Assembly (NCBI RefSeq): GCF_002234675.1
Contig: NC_019866.2
Span: forward strand, 7,469,261-7,533,260
DNA length: 64,000 bases
DNA from: Oryzias latipes
Taxonomy: Eukaryota; Chordata; Actinopteri; Beloniformes; Adrianichthyidae
Reading direction: 5' to 3'
Numbering within the stretch: position 1 is the stretch's first letter; every line of letters begins with the position of its first letter. The position numbers were made by a program, and so were the translations under genes. This document shows positions 48,429 through 60,287 of the stretch, piece after piece. The notes beneath the pieces are model-generated. The model was not told the origin of the DNA, searched no databases, and was given only the letters and a program-made list of their open reading frames with translations.

Positions 48429-51400
48429 CATGCAAACTGTATTTTACAAGAAATTATTAATGACATTGATTTTTATCCTTTCTATTAATATATACATAGC
48501 AGAAATATATAAATTTGTCTGAATGACCTTAAGATGTATAACCTTGTATTTCGAATGCAATAATTAATAACTGGTACCCAAGACATTCATTAAAAAATTC
48601 AAAACAGACATAAACTCCTTAATTAGTGCTTCTTCTTCTGCAAGTCAGAGTTTCCCAACCACAATTCAGAGCCAAAATGTTTTTAAATAGGCTGGAAAAC
48701 ACAGTGACATTTGAAACAAAACCACTTCCAAGCCCTGTCATTCTTTGCACAGCTCAAAAAGACACATTTCGTTTGTTTGGGCAGGAAAATGTGTTTGGGG
48801 ATTTGCGTTCTTACTATACAGTCAATTCATACATCCTAATAGGATGCTACGTGTGGAGTTTTAATTTGACTCTTTACTCCCAGGCCTAATTAGGGATGGG
48901 ATTTTCCCAGCAGCATCCCAAGCTGCAGAGGGAGGCATCACGCTGTCACTGGGGAGGATTCATGTCTGCTAGGCTTCAGCGCACACAGCTTAGGAAGGCA
49001 TCAAGCTGCATTTAGACAGCCTTCACTTTCCCCATCAGCTATTCTTATACTCCATCACAGACTCTGCCACACAGCAGAGCCTAAATTTGCACATCTCCAA
49101 TGGTGGAGCAGAGGGAAAAAAATGCATAGACAGACAGTTACAGAGAGAGGGAGGTGTAGAGGCAGAAGAGTGAGATGGAAGGGAAATAACCCATGAATAA
49201 CTCACAGGAAAATGAGGTAGCGGCACCCGCCCGTTCGCTTTGGCACTTTCCTGCATCTCCCGGCGATGCTGTTTACGGTATTGGTGGGGTGGAATCCCAT
49301 CTCTGGAATTAACAACAAAAGAAATCTTCATAAAACATTTTCATGAATAAACAACAGATAAAACTTTGAAATTCAAAGTTTCTCTTTTTCTATAAAAAAA
49401 GAAAAGAGAAAGAAACACATGCAGGCTTGGTGATTCATTGCAGCAGGACAGGTAATCCCCCAGGATTATAGTGCTCCCCCTGCACTGTAAGTGGTCTGGC
49501 ACATCATCGCAACAACAGGGAATTTACCAAAGTTCAATTTCATAAAAGTCATAGTGGTTTAGACACTAAGTCCTTCATCATAAAACACTTTTTAGTCCAG
49601 CTGCATACGCTTTGAAAAATGCCAGACATCATTTCTATCAGCTTAAAGTTTTTTGTGTGTAAAATATTACTTAAAAGTTTAACTAAAATGTATTGTTTTT
49701 TGACTAAAATCAATATCCATAAAAATCATTAAAACATTGTTAAAAAAAACTGTTGCTTTGTAAAAAAGGAATAAAAACTGTTCGACAAAAACAATCCTTT
49801 TATCAGTATGCATTATCTAAAAAAGATTTACATGGATTCAGTTTGAGTGATAAAACTGGTTCCTTTGACTTAAAAGAATAAAACACTTAAAAAAACAGTA
49901 TGGATAAGTTTTCCAAAGCTGTTGCTGTAAAGCAGCTTTCACAAATAAATCCGACAATTGCAGGACAAAAGAATCCGCTTTTTTAGTTGAGATTATCCTA
50001 ATCTCACATCCCTTCATTTAAGATTACGTTTTTGCATCAATTCAAAATAGTCATGCAGTCCCTCTCAGTTTCATGTTTTTTGGAGTAGTGCCTTGCTCCC
50101 ACTGACACGTTTCGCCCAACTGGTTTATGACTTAAGGGCCCTCTCTGTGATTGAGCACATCTGACCCTATAGTTGTTTGGTTGCTGTGATCCCTCTTGTT
50201 CTGTTTTTGGGTAGAACCATGTATACATGCAGAGGTGTGCCATAGCATTTCCTGATATCAAGAGGAGTACAGTTAACCCTTTAACACCGGAGATATCACC
50301 GGCGACACCTAAAGAGTACATGCTCTTCGAACTACTGTAACTCTACAACCATTTACGCGATTAACGTAATTCCAACTGATTCTGATCGAGCTGATTAATG
50401 TTGATTGCGTAAGCAACTTCCCAACTGTAAAGTGCTCCATATCTGTGCAAAGCTACTTTTCTCCCCTTTGGAATCTGCTGGAATCACGTTGACTGCACAA
50501 TTCCAGTTGAAAAGTTACAGCAGACGAAAGAATGTCAACACTGGAGCTTCAGCTCTGGTGTGAAAAAGTTAAAGGATGCATTCATACATCAATCGTGGGT
50601 CATTAAATGAGACCATTCCTTTTGGGACAAAGAACATACAAACATGACAACAAAAGGGGGTTTTCTGGTCCGAAGCTAAGATTAAGCCAAGTATCTGTTG
50701 GACTCATCATCAGCAGACCAACATATTCATGTGTTGGGGATGTGGGCGAGTTGGGCTGTGTCTCCTGGATGCCAGAAGGAGTACCGGTAGATCCCTCCAG
50801 CTTTCAACTGGTGATCAAGGTAACTATGTCCAGGCACAAACTTTTACCAAAGCGAGGGAGAGCAAAGAATACACCCAATGTCATGTTTTTGACACAATTT
50901 GGTCCAAATGCTGAGCTGTGATTGGCCCCTTGGAATCCCATGTGATGCCTAAGTCTTTATAGGTATGATGTACGTTATTTGTTTGGAAAGAAACATAGAT
51001 ATTTAAGAAATGTGTAAAGTTATGGAAAAGACTTCAGAGTTTGTCTGAGTTCAACTTCTTCCCGCTTGGATACCTCTGCAGAGCTAATTAAATATAAACA
51101 GGACAACTGCAAAACATTAGCATCATAAAACATCCACATCTAAGCAACTGTTTGCTATGGAGCTAAAAATCACGATATGTCTCCTTAAAAAAACAAACAA
51201 TAATAAGCTCCTAATTATGTTCTGTGGGTGAGAACTCTCATTTATCCACAATCTACTGATCAAATGGTCAAATAGAGCCATTTTTTTAATCAAAATCTAG
51301 ATAACAGATGTGGCGAAACCTTTATAACAGACGTTCAAAACTGGCATCACCTTCATAACATGGCAACAACTGCTAAAAATGGTTGGTGAGTCCCGATGAC

Positions 51401-54400
51401 AACATACTTACATGCTGATGTCTAAGAGAGAGAGCGAGTCAGCATCGCTGGACATGCTCTGTTGCTCACTGTCATTGGCACTGGTGGCGGGAGCCATGAC
51501 ATGACCAGAGTTGATATAGTATGGATTGACAGGCTCCCAACATGCTGCATGCCTGCAACAAAAGAAAAAATAAATAAAGGCAAATAGTGCAAAGACATTT
51601 TCTTTTCATCCTGTATGTCTACTAACCTCTCAGGTTAGTAGACATACAGTATATTGGCTACATTCCCTAGAAAGCATCTGGCGAAAGATTGGGGGACTTT
51701 ATTTGACACCATTCACAGGCATCAACTTTGCTGAACCCACTTCTTAAAGGGCTTTGTATACATGAATTATAGATGCTAGCCATCATTATTCTATATTCAA
51801 ATTGGAATTCCCTAAAGCTCTTACCCCGAGCTGTCTCCCTGCTTGGAATGCAGAAGCACCGAGAGCAGAAACGAAACCTTTGTGACCAGCAGCTTTTCAT
51901 TTGCATTTACATTCGACAGCGAATAATTACAAGCACCAGGTTGTAACATAAATGTAAAAATACAATAACGTGTGACCACATTTTCTAATGTCAACAAGAA
52001 AGCTGGAATGTGGTTGTTCCTAGGATTTTGCCCATTACATCAATATTTTTGTTAACATGCAGCTTTCACAAAAAAAGGTTAAAAAATAAAAATAAAAACA
52101 CAAAGTATCGGCACTTGACAAGATATTTTCCACATTTTCATGGTTTCTGACTTTTCCTGATTGATGTTATTTTCCTCCACAGCTCTTCTGTGATTTCCTC
52201 TTTTTGGTTTGCTTTTGTCCATTGGATAATTCATTGGCGTTTACACCTTATAGATTCACTTGCAAGAAGGAAACCAAAGTCCCTTGATTTCAGCTGGTTC
52301 GAGGTATGCTTGTTTGATCAGAAGCAGTTTGATTCGCTCTAGTATCGACTGACAAAGGTTAACAGGCCAGAGAATGCTGAAAATGCAAAAAATTGGGATG
52401 AGCACACCAAACTGTTCAGAAACTTTATAGAGAAACAACAGTTGCTCATTTGGGCGTGAATATTGCCAAAAAAAGCACAAATCAGGAGGCCAGGGGTTTT
52501 TTCCAGCTCAAAAATGATGCTCTTATGATGTTTGGTTTCACGCTCTTGTGAATTTCTGTTTCAGATCTTAATGGATCTTCAGATGAACTTTTCAACTTAC
52601 CAAACAAGGGGTACTATCTATTTAAAACAAGCAGTGGAAACTAAGGGCCACATTTGCTCATTTTCTAACATTTGCAGCCCTGGCATGTCTCTGACTGCCT
52701 GGACACACCTGATCCAGGTAATCAGCCATGACTAGAGCAAGGATATCAAGAAAACATGTGAACACACCAGCCCTTGGAGCCTAGAATTGCTTACCCCTGA
52801 TGAACAAACTGGTGTGAATGCATCCAGAATGACAGAAAGTAGGTTTTGAATTTACGGCTTGATGAACAAATCCGATTAAACAAGAAAGTTAAAAGTAAAT
52901 GAGTGACTTAAGAACAGATAAAGCATCATCAGCTAACAATTATGAGGTTTTCAATTCTAGCTTATAATTAAGCCAAAACGAATTAAACTTATTTGCAATA
53001 AAAATCAAATAAACGTGTTTGTCACTGTAGAAGCGCAATCTATGTAACTGGTTTTCAACTTAAGCTACGCACACACTGGGCATTTGATTGGCATTCAAGA
53101 ATGCATGTTTAGCGTATGGTGTTCACACTGGATGAGCAAGAGGTGCTTTGTCTCTTTTTATTTTTCTGCTGTTTATTGGAAGAGGCTTGGTGTGAAATGT
53201 TCTCATGATTCTTCCTCCAGACTTCTGCTTTCACAGCTCTGTTCCGATATATGAAAGACTTAATGCCATAAAATTCCGGCTCATCGCAAACCAAAATTTA
53301 AATTTTTTAACCATGATCCATTTTCAGGTGGTTGGCACATCCGTGAACTAAAGGGGAGGTCATCCATTTGTCACTACGACTAGCAATGCACGTAGCTATG
53401 TGTGAATGCGAGCTACGCCACCCCGAAATACATGTTTATGTGTGTTTACACGTGTTTATGCGTGTTCGCATGGTTTTTATATTGGAAGTGGTTACTTGAA
53501 CATGCGTTGCCAAGAGCAGAGTGAAAGTAGCTTTAGTCTTGCTGTTAAATTTTCAAAAAAGTAATTAAGTAACAATTTTTTTTATACAATCCTGTAACAA
53601 ACAAACAATCATCAGCCCAAACGTTTTGGGGAAATTAGGAATGTTTGCACCAAAGTTGTACTTTTTGACATCAATAGGTCTGAAATCAGAAACCTTCCAT
53701 GAATGAATGGGCCAAATCTTTTTAAAGAGCTTAATCAAGGTACCCAAAATCAATTAAAATGATTGTTTGCTAAATTCTTTCCATTTTGTCAGGTTAACTG
53801 TACAATTTTATAAGAAAAAAAGCCAGACCATGAAATTAAGTTTCACTAGAGCTGAACGGCCGCATGCTAAAGACAGATATGCTTCCGTCAATCGTGCACT
53901 TTTGTGTCCGACAGCAGACAGCACACCATTTCTGGGCGACAATCTGACAGAAACACATTTGCTCATTATTTCCTGCACGTCGACTTCTCGTTCTTGCATG
54001 TTAACTGTTTGGAGAAAGGGGGTTGTTGTTGAAATTTCTTCAAGTTTCATCGAGATCCAATAAACAACTCTTGGAAATTCAGGTCCCGCTAGATTGACAA
54101 CAAAACGAAAGTGCTCTTGTTTCAAAGCTCCCCCTGAACATTAATGAACATAAAGGCCATTCTCTTTCAAGTCAATTCATTTCTCGGAGCTGATCTGAAA
54201 GACTTTTTAATGTCTTCTGTTGCATGTCTCTGAAGAGATCTGACACGACTGCTGTAAAATTTAGTCTCACAAAAACCCACCGGGTGATGCTGTGAGGCTA
54301 TTTAAAAATGAAGCGTGTCTTTTTGTAATTCTAGCCAACTGTTTGATTCCTGAAATAATTATGTTAAAACAAGAACAAAAGTTTTCCTGACTAACGTGCC

Positions 54401-57400
54401 TTTAATTGTTTGCAGTGCAGATCCTCGAATCTATGTGGCTGAAACGCCTGAGGTGGTTTCTTTTGGCCTACATTTCAGAGGTTTCTACAAACTGACCTTC
54501 AAAAAAGAATGAAAAAAAAATACCCTAACTATACTTTCTGTTTCCTACTTCTACAAAAAAAGCTTTTGGATTTTGCTGATTTCAATCCTAGAAAGTTTGA
54601 TGATTAACAAAAATAAAGAAAAGCTGTCAGAGGTTGCGGCTGCCCAACCAAGTGAAATCTAATTTCCGTCTGGCAAACTGCATTTACAGAGACCAAATCA
54701 TAACCAGAGCCTGTTCAGTTTGCAGTAAAGAGGGCAGCCCTGTTTGCTGTGTTTCTGTCATTAAGCAAGTTTTATCAGTGAGGTATTGTCTGTTTGTCAG
54801 CTGACGTGAATTCCTGCCTCTCGTCTGGACCGGAATGCAGCAGCAGCAGAGGTCAAATTTAGGGACGTCTCTGTTTTATGCCACCGTGACGCAACTGACA
54901 TAATTCTGTTTAAGCCAAACACTAGGACAGCAGCTACTGACACATAAATCTCCCACAGGTCACAACTGGATCTCTATAACGCACAATCCCCTAAGATGTA
55001 ATCCTATTACACAATAAGACTCTTCAAAGAAGTTTTTCCTTTCCTGACCTGTTTCCTTTATAAACCTTTATGCCCCCGTTCAGCCTTTTTTAATGTCAAT
55101 AAAAACCCTAAAAAGCCTCTAAATTCAAAATTCTTCATGAAATACCAATGGGGATCAATCCAAAGTCATATTTTTATTGTGTTTTTCAGTCTCGTTCTTT
55201 CTGCAGAATTTATAAATAATAACCTATTTATTACAGTGTCCTGGAAACTGTTTCCCTTCAAAATAAGGATTTTTTTTTCTTTTTTATTGAAAAAAAGTAG
55301 CAATGTTTGCATCATACTGTATGCATACATGTAGCATTTAAAGAGCGCTTTCTTTAAAGACAGGAGGTTCTATTATGCAATAAAATAAACACTGACTTTA
55401 CTTCTGTGTTGATTAACCACAAAAGCCGGCAATGTGTGTTTTTCAGACACTGCTTCAATGTTTTGGCCTGCAGGAAATCATCCAGCAAAAGCAAATAAAA
55501 CATTTTTAACACTTAAAAGTAATCAGTTCTGCATGAATCAGCATAAAAACAGTGAAAGTGCAGAAGTGGAAGTCAAAAAAATCGCAACAGAAACAGCCAG
55601 GGGAAAAATGATGCTCAGTCTTGCAGTTGTTCCCTTTTTCGGCTTTTCCCATCAGGGGTCGCCACAGCGAACGAGTCGCATGGTAAACTTGGCAATGTTT
55701 TACGCCGGATGCCCTTCCTGACGCAACCCTCTCAAAGCAACCGGGCTTGGGACCGGCACAGAGGTAGAGAAGGGAACAGGGAGCAGCCCGGAGTCGAACC
55801 CTGGTTTCACGGACGGAAGGCGCCGCAAACCAGCACGAGCTAAACCGGCTCCCCAGATGCTCAGTCTTGCAGAGTCGTTGCAATTAACGGCGTAATGCTC
55901 TCAATACGAGTACAGAAGTCTAATCATCCACTTAGAGGCCCATTTAATACTAACAAGCATCAACAGATTAGATATTAAAGAGACTAGAGAAGCATCTGCA
56001 TATCTTCCTTCACTATAAAGGAAATCTGCCTCTCAGTTCACAGGAAAGAGCGTGCGTTAAAGCCAACTTTTCTGCACGGCAATCCAAAGGCATCATACGT
56101 TATACTGAAGCATCTACTTTAAATGAGCAGAGCTTGTTGGGTTTAAGGAGGTAACAGTAAGCAAAAAAGTAGACTGAAAATGCAGAATATTGACTTCAAA
56201 GTCAAAAACCCACAGCCTAATGATCAATCTAGTAGACAAGAATAACAGATATCAGGTAAAGAAACTTTTTAAATTCAGGTATAATAAAAAACAAGAATCC
56301 TTTCAGAAAATGCTTCCACAATCAAAAATTTGACTTGATTTTAAGAAAGCCTAAATTATTATTAGCCTCATTTTCATAATTCCTCTCTACCTCAAGTGCA
56401 GATTCTCCACTAGTCTTCATCTTCGCTTCTATCAGTGCCACAAATGCATTTTTGTGTCAAACTTAATCTCCAGTGAGGTTTTAATCTTGTGTCTAATGCA
56501 GCAGTTTGTTGAGTGCAGATTGAGCAAAGCGGCAAACATTTATACCTGAACTCGTAACTGTCCTGGCATCTGGAGCTGCTGGCGACTCGCTGCGATACCG
56601 TCTCTATCAACAGCTTCTGAGTGAGCTGCATGCTCGGTTGGGAGTCGTACTCGGGTTGCTCTGCCGGCCCTTGGTCGCATCTCCACTCGTCAATTTCATT
56701 CAGAGTCGGTAAGTAACTCGACAACCCCTGTCCTTTTTCAGACTCAGACCTGTGGTCGTGGTGCATGTTAGGGCTTTCCCCTCCAGTCCGCGCATATTCC
56801 AAATATGTATCAGATTTAAGGAAGAGGGGGTAAGTGTTTTCCTCCATCATCGTCTGAATTTCAGCCTGAGCTTGGTCAAACATGGCAGGATCTATGTGCA
56901 GTCTCATCAAACAGTCTTTGATGAAGCACTTTGTCGCTGGTCTGATCTGTCTGGAAACAATCCCATTGTTGTCCAAGATGAACTTCTTATAAATCGCTTT
57001 TGCCAGTTTTACCTTCTTTTCCTCGTTCCCCTCATGAGCTTCAAGCTTCCTAAAGCCGCTGCACGCAAACCAGAAATCCAACATATCTGCACAGTCTTCC
57101 TGCTTGAGGAACTTCCTGAACAGTTGGATGCCATCCTGGTCATCCAACAGAGAATGTAGAGACTCAGCCCATTTCAAGTAGGGTGGTGTTGGGGAAGCAC
57201 TGCCTTCTGGCTCGTAACCCAAATCCAAGTCAGGTCTCCGTGGTGTAGCCGTAGGTGCTTCACATTTAAGGCTCTCATTTTTTGAGGAAAAGCCAAGGTT
57301 GATGTTTAGGCGACCTTCACTTGACAAAAACTCCCCTTCTTCCCCGGGGACCGGGGGTCTAGGAGCATCCTCGGTGAAGCTGCCTCCGAGGTCGGCTATG

Positions 57401-57426
57401 TGGCTCCTTTTCTCGCTTATGTTCAT
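41475..57426 (-). CDS. axin1: Axin-1, Wnt pathway scaffold, ten coding exons
   Basis: Exons (minus) 57426-56546, 51552-51412, 49302-49206, 48158-48021, 45291-44786, 44688-44530, 44447-44199, 44099-43992, 41879-41730 and 41601-41475 join in phase to 851 codons plus stop (human AXIN1 826/862 aa). Regions in order: tankyrase-binding RPPVPGEEG (23-31), RGS domain for APC (about 88-211), GSK3-binding helix [18 protein letters not shown] (384-402), beta-catenin-binding helix [18 protein letters not shown] (462-479), His-rich and Ser-rich linkers, and the DIX polymerisation domain (about 770-851, ending GKVEKVD). Family role: cytoplasmic scaffold of the beta-catenin destruction complex. I chose the ATG at 57426 because MNIS... 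[20 protein letters not shown] is the Axin1 N-terminus and it has A at -3; an in-frame ATG at 57441 is an alternative. MNI start and [20 protein letters not shown] fit Axin1, not Axin2. Confidence 0.96.
41730..41879 (-). CDS. axin1: axin1 coding exon 9: first half of DIX domain
   Basis: Encodes [19 protein letters not shown] and [16 protein letters not shown]. Acceptor CCTACAG, donor AG|GTGCAT. Confidence 0.95.
41880..43991 (-). other. axin1 intron 8
   Basis: AT-rich intron. Apart from a short (GA)n at about 43158-43169 I see no structured element or gene. Confidence 0.7.
43992..44099 (-). CDS. axin1: axin1 coding exon 8: 108-nt in-frame cassette
   Basis: Exactly 36 codons' worth with phase 2 at both ends: [17 protein letters not shown]...[14 protein letters not shown]. 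It corresponds to the 36-residue segment absent from the shorter human AXIN1 isoform, so skipping keeps the frame. Acceptor CCTCAG, donor GA|GTATGT. Confidence 0.93.
   Translation of the reverse strand, partial: VCDAGDPERAHRGKAGNVSTSQRGPCCFRQRALQF
44199..44447 (-). CDS. axin1: axin1 coding exon 7
   Basis: Encodes [20 protein letters not shown] and [13 protein letters not shown], strongly conserved in Axin1 before the DIX domain. Acceptor TGTATTTAG, donor AG|GTGAGA. Confidence 0.95.
44530..44688 (-). CDS. axin1: axin1 coding exon 6
   Basis: Encodes [20 protein letters not shown], matching the conserved EDAEKNQKIMQW region. Donor GG|GTCTGT is weak but is the only one preserving frame into the next exon. 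Confidence 0.92.
44786..45291 (-). CDS. axin1: axin1 coding exon 5: beta-catenin-binding helix
   Basis: 168 codons plus two bases. Starts EEEGEEVD after acceptor CCACTGAAG, contains the [19 protein letters not shown] helix, phospho-type SPKSRSPD and a His-rich run ([10 protein letters not shown]). Donor CAA|GTATGG. Confidence 0.95.
45292..48020 (-). other. axin1 intron 4 with a SINE
   Basis: AT-rich intron holding a tRNA-like SINE at 47655-47872 and no other recognisable feature. Confidence 0.7.
47655..47872 (+). mobile_element. tRNA-derived SINE
   Basis: Starts GTGATGAGGAGGTAGAGCAA (box A-like), has GGTTTGGTTCCCGCC (box B-like), then CCTTGGGCAAGACACTGAAC, a phrase common in teleost SINEs, and ends TAAAGTGCTATAGAATTA. 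Antisense to axin1. Confidence 0.65.
48021..48158 (-). CDS. axin1: axin1 coding exon 4: GSK3-binding helix
   Basis: 46 codons, phase 0 at both ends: [20 protein letters not shown] and onward to [10 protein letters not shown]. This is the GSK3-interaction helix. Acceptor CCCCGCAG, donor CTG|GTAAGG. Confidence 0.95.
48304..48428. repeat. (TC)n and (TATC)n microsatellite
   Basis: About 30 bp of TC repeat followed by about 90 bp of TATC units with TGTT interruptions. It lies 146 bp upstream of the acceptor of axin1 coding exon 4. Confidence 0.95.
49206..49302 (-). CDS. axin1: axin1 coding exon 3
   Basis: Encodes [20 protein letters not shown] and [12 protein letters not shown] (human [19 protein letters not shown]). 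Acceptor AATTCCAG, donor CCT|GTGAGT, phase 0. Confidence 0.95.
49303..51411 (-). other. axin1 intron 2
   Basis: Contains the family E MITE at 50273-50572; otherwise AT-rich unique sequence. Confidence 0.7.
50273..50572 (+). mobile_element. Family E MITE, uninterrupted copy
   Basis: Runs from TTAACCCTTTAACACCGGAG to CTCTGGTGTGAAAAAGTTAA, with inverted ends and TTAA at both boundaries. It shows what the 28094-28940 copy looked like before its insertion. Confidence 0.65.
51412..51552 (-). CDS. axin1: axin1 coding exon 2
   Basis: Encodes [20 protein letters not shown] and [19 protein letters not shown], conserved after the RGS domain in axins. The first residues (HAACW) differ from the usual YGSW. 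Acceptor TTGTTGCAG, donor AT|GTAAGT. Confidence 0.94.
53057..53537. mobile_element. Family F MITE
   Basis: AAGCTACGCACACACTGGGC at the left and GAGTGAAAGTAGCTTTA at the right are inverted AAGCTAC-type ends. The interior has several TGTTTATGCGTGTT-like short repeats. Confidence 0.5.
55627..55855 (-). mobile_element. tRNA-derived SINE with 17-bp target-site duplication
   Basis: GATGCTCAGTCTTGCAG occurs at 55610-55626 and again, identical, at 55856-55872. On minus the element starts GGGGAGCCGGTTTAGCTCG (box A-like), has GGTTCGACTCC (perfect box B), and its tail reads GTCAGGAAGGGCATCCGGCG and CTGTGGCGACCCC, a frequent teleost SINE tail. Same orientation as axin1. Confidence 0.88.
56546..57426 (-). 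CDS. axin1: axin1 coding exon 1: tankyrase motif and RGS domain
   Basis: 293 codons plus two bases, donor TTCAG|GTATAA. Includes 91 bases of leader before it (57427-57517). The entire RGS domain is in this single exon. Confidence 0.96.
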
Positions 57427-58178
57427 AGTCTCTGCATCCATGTACGTCTTCGCCGTAGAGCCCGCCCTGCACAGTGGTGCGATCCAGCGCTCTGCCTGTG
57501 CCACTGCGAAAACACTCCTGCAAGAGGGAGAAAGCGTAATGAGATTCAGCTCACATCACTGGATGGAACCGCAGCTCTAATCTGAGCATTATTTCTGTAA
57601 CTCACGTTCTCCCATCGATCTCACAGTAATCTGTACTCAGCAATTGATCAGTTCCATTTTCACACAAATGTTCAGATACTGTGAAGAGGAATTGTGTTTA
57701 TCAGGAAAGGTTTCAAAAGTAATGCCGGAGGGGGTTAAAGCGTGAACAGAGCACCTTTGCGAGAAACTCTCTGCAAGAGAGGTTCATGAATAACATTCAT
57801 AAAATTTGACAAGAATCTGAAAACCTCTTTTTTTCCACCCTGATCAGAAACTTAAATCTTAGGTCGGTCGATAGTCTCAAGGCATTTTCTTACCTCTCCC
57901 CTGAATATACTGTTGCATTCCTGTGATCAGTAATAGGCTCTTGATTTGCATGCACAGGGCATATTATTACTTCATTCATTTCATCTTAATTAGAGTAGAA
58001 AGCCGTCCAGTTTAATTCACAGGGGGTTTATCGTTTTAACTATGAATCAGCCCATTCTTTTTTTTACTTTACAGTATTTTAATGTTAAGTACGGACAGTT
58101 TTAATTAATTCCCTCCTGATCAGCTGAAAAGTGGGGAACTAGATGATTTTACAGGAAAGAAATAAAGTTACTCGACAT

Positions 58179-58799
58179 TAGGGCTGCACGATATGAGGAA
58201 AACTCGCGATATGCGATATTGGTGATTAATATTGCGATGACGATATCATTTGCGGTATATAAACAAATATCAAACCAACCAAAAACATTATTTCCATTTC
58301 AATGCAACAGTATAAAAATTACACTCCAAATGACCCTTGTCGACATAGGAGGCAAACATCAAACATAAAAGGGCTCATCTGATTGATCAACAACGTAAAC
58401 GGGTCCTTCCGATTGGTTAAATGCATAAAGGGATTTATTTCATTTATTCAATATTTCAAGCTGCCATGAGTTTGTTTTAGCACATTTAACCCTTGTGCTA
58501 TCTTAGATGACCCCCCCCCCTACTTTGACGTGTTATCCCTACCATGACAAAGGTGGATAAAGGTGGAAAGATTTCATGTAATCCATGGACACCAGTGAAG
58601 ACCACAAATCATTGAAGAAAAAAGGTTCAGCGCACTGTTTAGTGGGTCTAGATGACCCCAATCCCAATGTTGAAGTGCCTAGAATAGCACAAGGGTCAAG
58701 GTAACCATTTATTGCGATTTTCGCCGTCTTTTGCGGTATGCATATTGCACAGCTTGATGTCCCGATAACAATAAATTTGCGGTATATTGTGCAGGCCTA
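58179..58799. mobile_element. hAT-like MITE with 8-bp TSD, interrupted
   Basis: TAGGGCTGCACGATATGAGG at the left and TATATTGTGCAGGCCTA at the right are inverted repeats. CTCGACAT flanks both sides (58171-58178 and 58800-58807), an 8-bp duplication typical of hAT elements. A family B MITE sits inside. Confidence 0.8.
58490..58695 (+). mobile_element. 206-bp piggyBac-like MITE (family B), copy 2, nested
   Basis: Same ends as copy 1 (CCCTTGTGCTATCTTAG ... ATAGCACAAGGG). Flanked by TTAA on the left and TCAA on the right. It interrupts the hAT-like element. Confidence 0.78.
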
Positions 58800-59394
58800 C
58801 TCGACATGTGTGCTGCATGTGTTGCCTCCCAAATACATTGTCAAATTTTAATTTAGCGTCTCTCATAGCTGCAGCTGACTGTTCAAATTTACACTTCCAC
58901 AGAGAAGCTACTATTTCTTGACAGCTGCTGGCAGATTCAAACCTAGTAAGGAAAAAAAAAAAGATGAACATGGAGCAGATTTTACATTTTCGGTCTAAAT
59001 GACTTTCCTATTTTTAGCTCTGAGCACTTGTTGACTCTAATAGGATTAAAATGAATGCTGGGGAGAAGAGAAGATTGGAGCTGGTTTCTGTGTGATAACA
59101 TTAAAAATAGTTTTAATGGTGGCTAGAATCTTTTTTTTTTTTTTTTAGCCACACCCACATCTTACTCAATAGAAAATTTTAATCCAAATGGACGATGGAA
59201 ATGTAAAAAAATAGGTTTTAACTGTCCAATTCAAATAAAGGTGCTTTGGCACCTTTTGTAAGAAGATTGTAAGAATGACATTGTTTCACTAAGATGACGT
59301 ATTCTCGAGATTTTTGTGAGATCTGTAAATGCCAAATGAAAGATCACCCATAAAAATTGCAAAACTTTTGTATAAAACAAATAAACTAGTAATA

Positions 59395-60010
59395 TTAAAG
59401 ACCCACTCCAAGGAAAATCCTATTTCTTTTATTTGTGTTTATGTTCTTTAGACATTCTGATGATGGAGGACATATATATAGGAAATTGAGCTTAAAATTG
59501 CATAACTGAGTATTTCTTTATTCAAATTGTTGTGAATCAGGAGCAGACAATTAATGCGGTTTGAAAAAAGATTATTTGTGATGTAGAATATACACTGAGT
59601 GGGCTACAAGCTCTCCACTCCATTCTGATGCATCCACTTGTCGACTAGACAAGATCCATGTATGTCTTTATTTTTCTCCTTCAAGCTGGCATCTGGCTGA
59701 AAAACTTGTACGGTTGGAGAACTCTGATATTGCTCATGTTTGTTTTTTTTACACTGGTACTGTTGGGGAAGTGAGGGACTGTAAGCTAGCAGGAGAGCAC
59801 ATAATCGGCGAGCTTTGAGTAATGTGGAGGGGAAGGGGGTGGGGTTGCTCAGCACTACAACATACAAGAAAGTTTCTACTAAATTAAGCCCTTCTGCAGA
59901 AACTATGTCCTAAAAAAGTTTTTTTTTTTTTTTATTTTAGCTAAAAACAGCATAATCATAATTAAAAGACCACTGTAAATGCTTTTAAAATAGATCAAAA
60001 TCTGATCTGA
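59395..60010 (+). mobile_element. Family A MITE, near full length
   Basis: Starts TTAAAGACCCACTCCAAGG. Shows the complete interior, including TTGTGAATCAGGAGCAGA, CTCCACTCCATTCTGATG and GCTAAAAACAGCATAATCAT. The right terminus near ATCAAAATCTGATCTG is decayed. Confidence 0.65.
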
Positions 60011-60287
60011 AACAGACCAAGAATGAATTTCCATCTATGGTTGCCTAAATTATCTACTTACCAAAACAGATTTTCTGATGGTAGTAGGCATGTAGACTCA
60101 TCTATAAGTTATACATTTTGAGTTAAAATCTATTTTGTTTAAAGATTTTAATTAAAAAAAAAAGAATATATTAATTAAAAATATGAATTGACCCAGGTTC
60201 TTAGACTGTGTTTAGGTCCAAAACGTGAATCACATGAAATCATTGCCAATGAACGAAAGGCTAATGCATAATTTTGAATAAAAGTGC

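Larger units (their letters stand above)
51553..56545 (-). other. axin1 intron 1 (between coding exons 1 and 2)
   Basis: 5 kb intron with a family F MITE (53057-53537) and a SINE (55627-55855); the remainder is AT-rich without visible features. Confidence 0.7.

Noticed and set aside
55780..55855. Possible functional tRNA gene on minus
   Set aside because: The sequence has a box B and a partial acceptor pairing, but no clean D or anticodon arm, and it is the head of a TSD-flanked SINE.
41475..57426. axin2 identity
   Set aside because: The N-terminus, the RGS flank [20 protein letters not shown] and the GKVEKVD terminus follow Axin1; Axin2 differs at these places.
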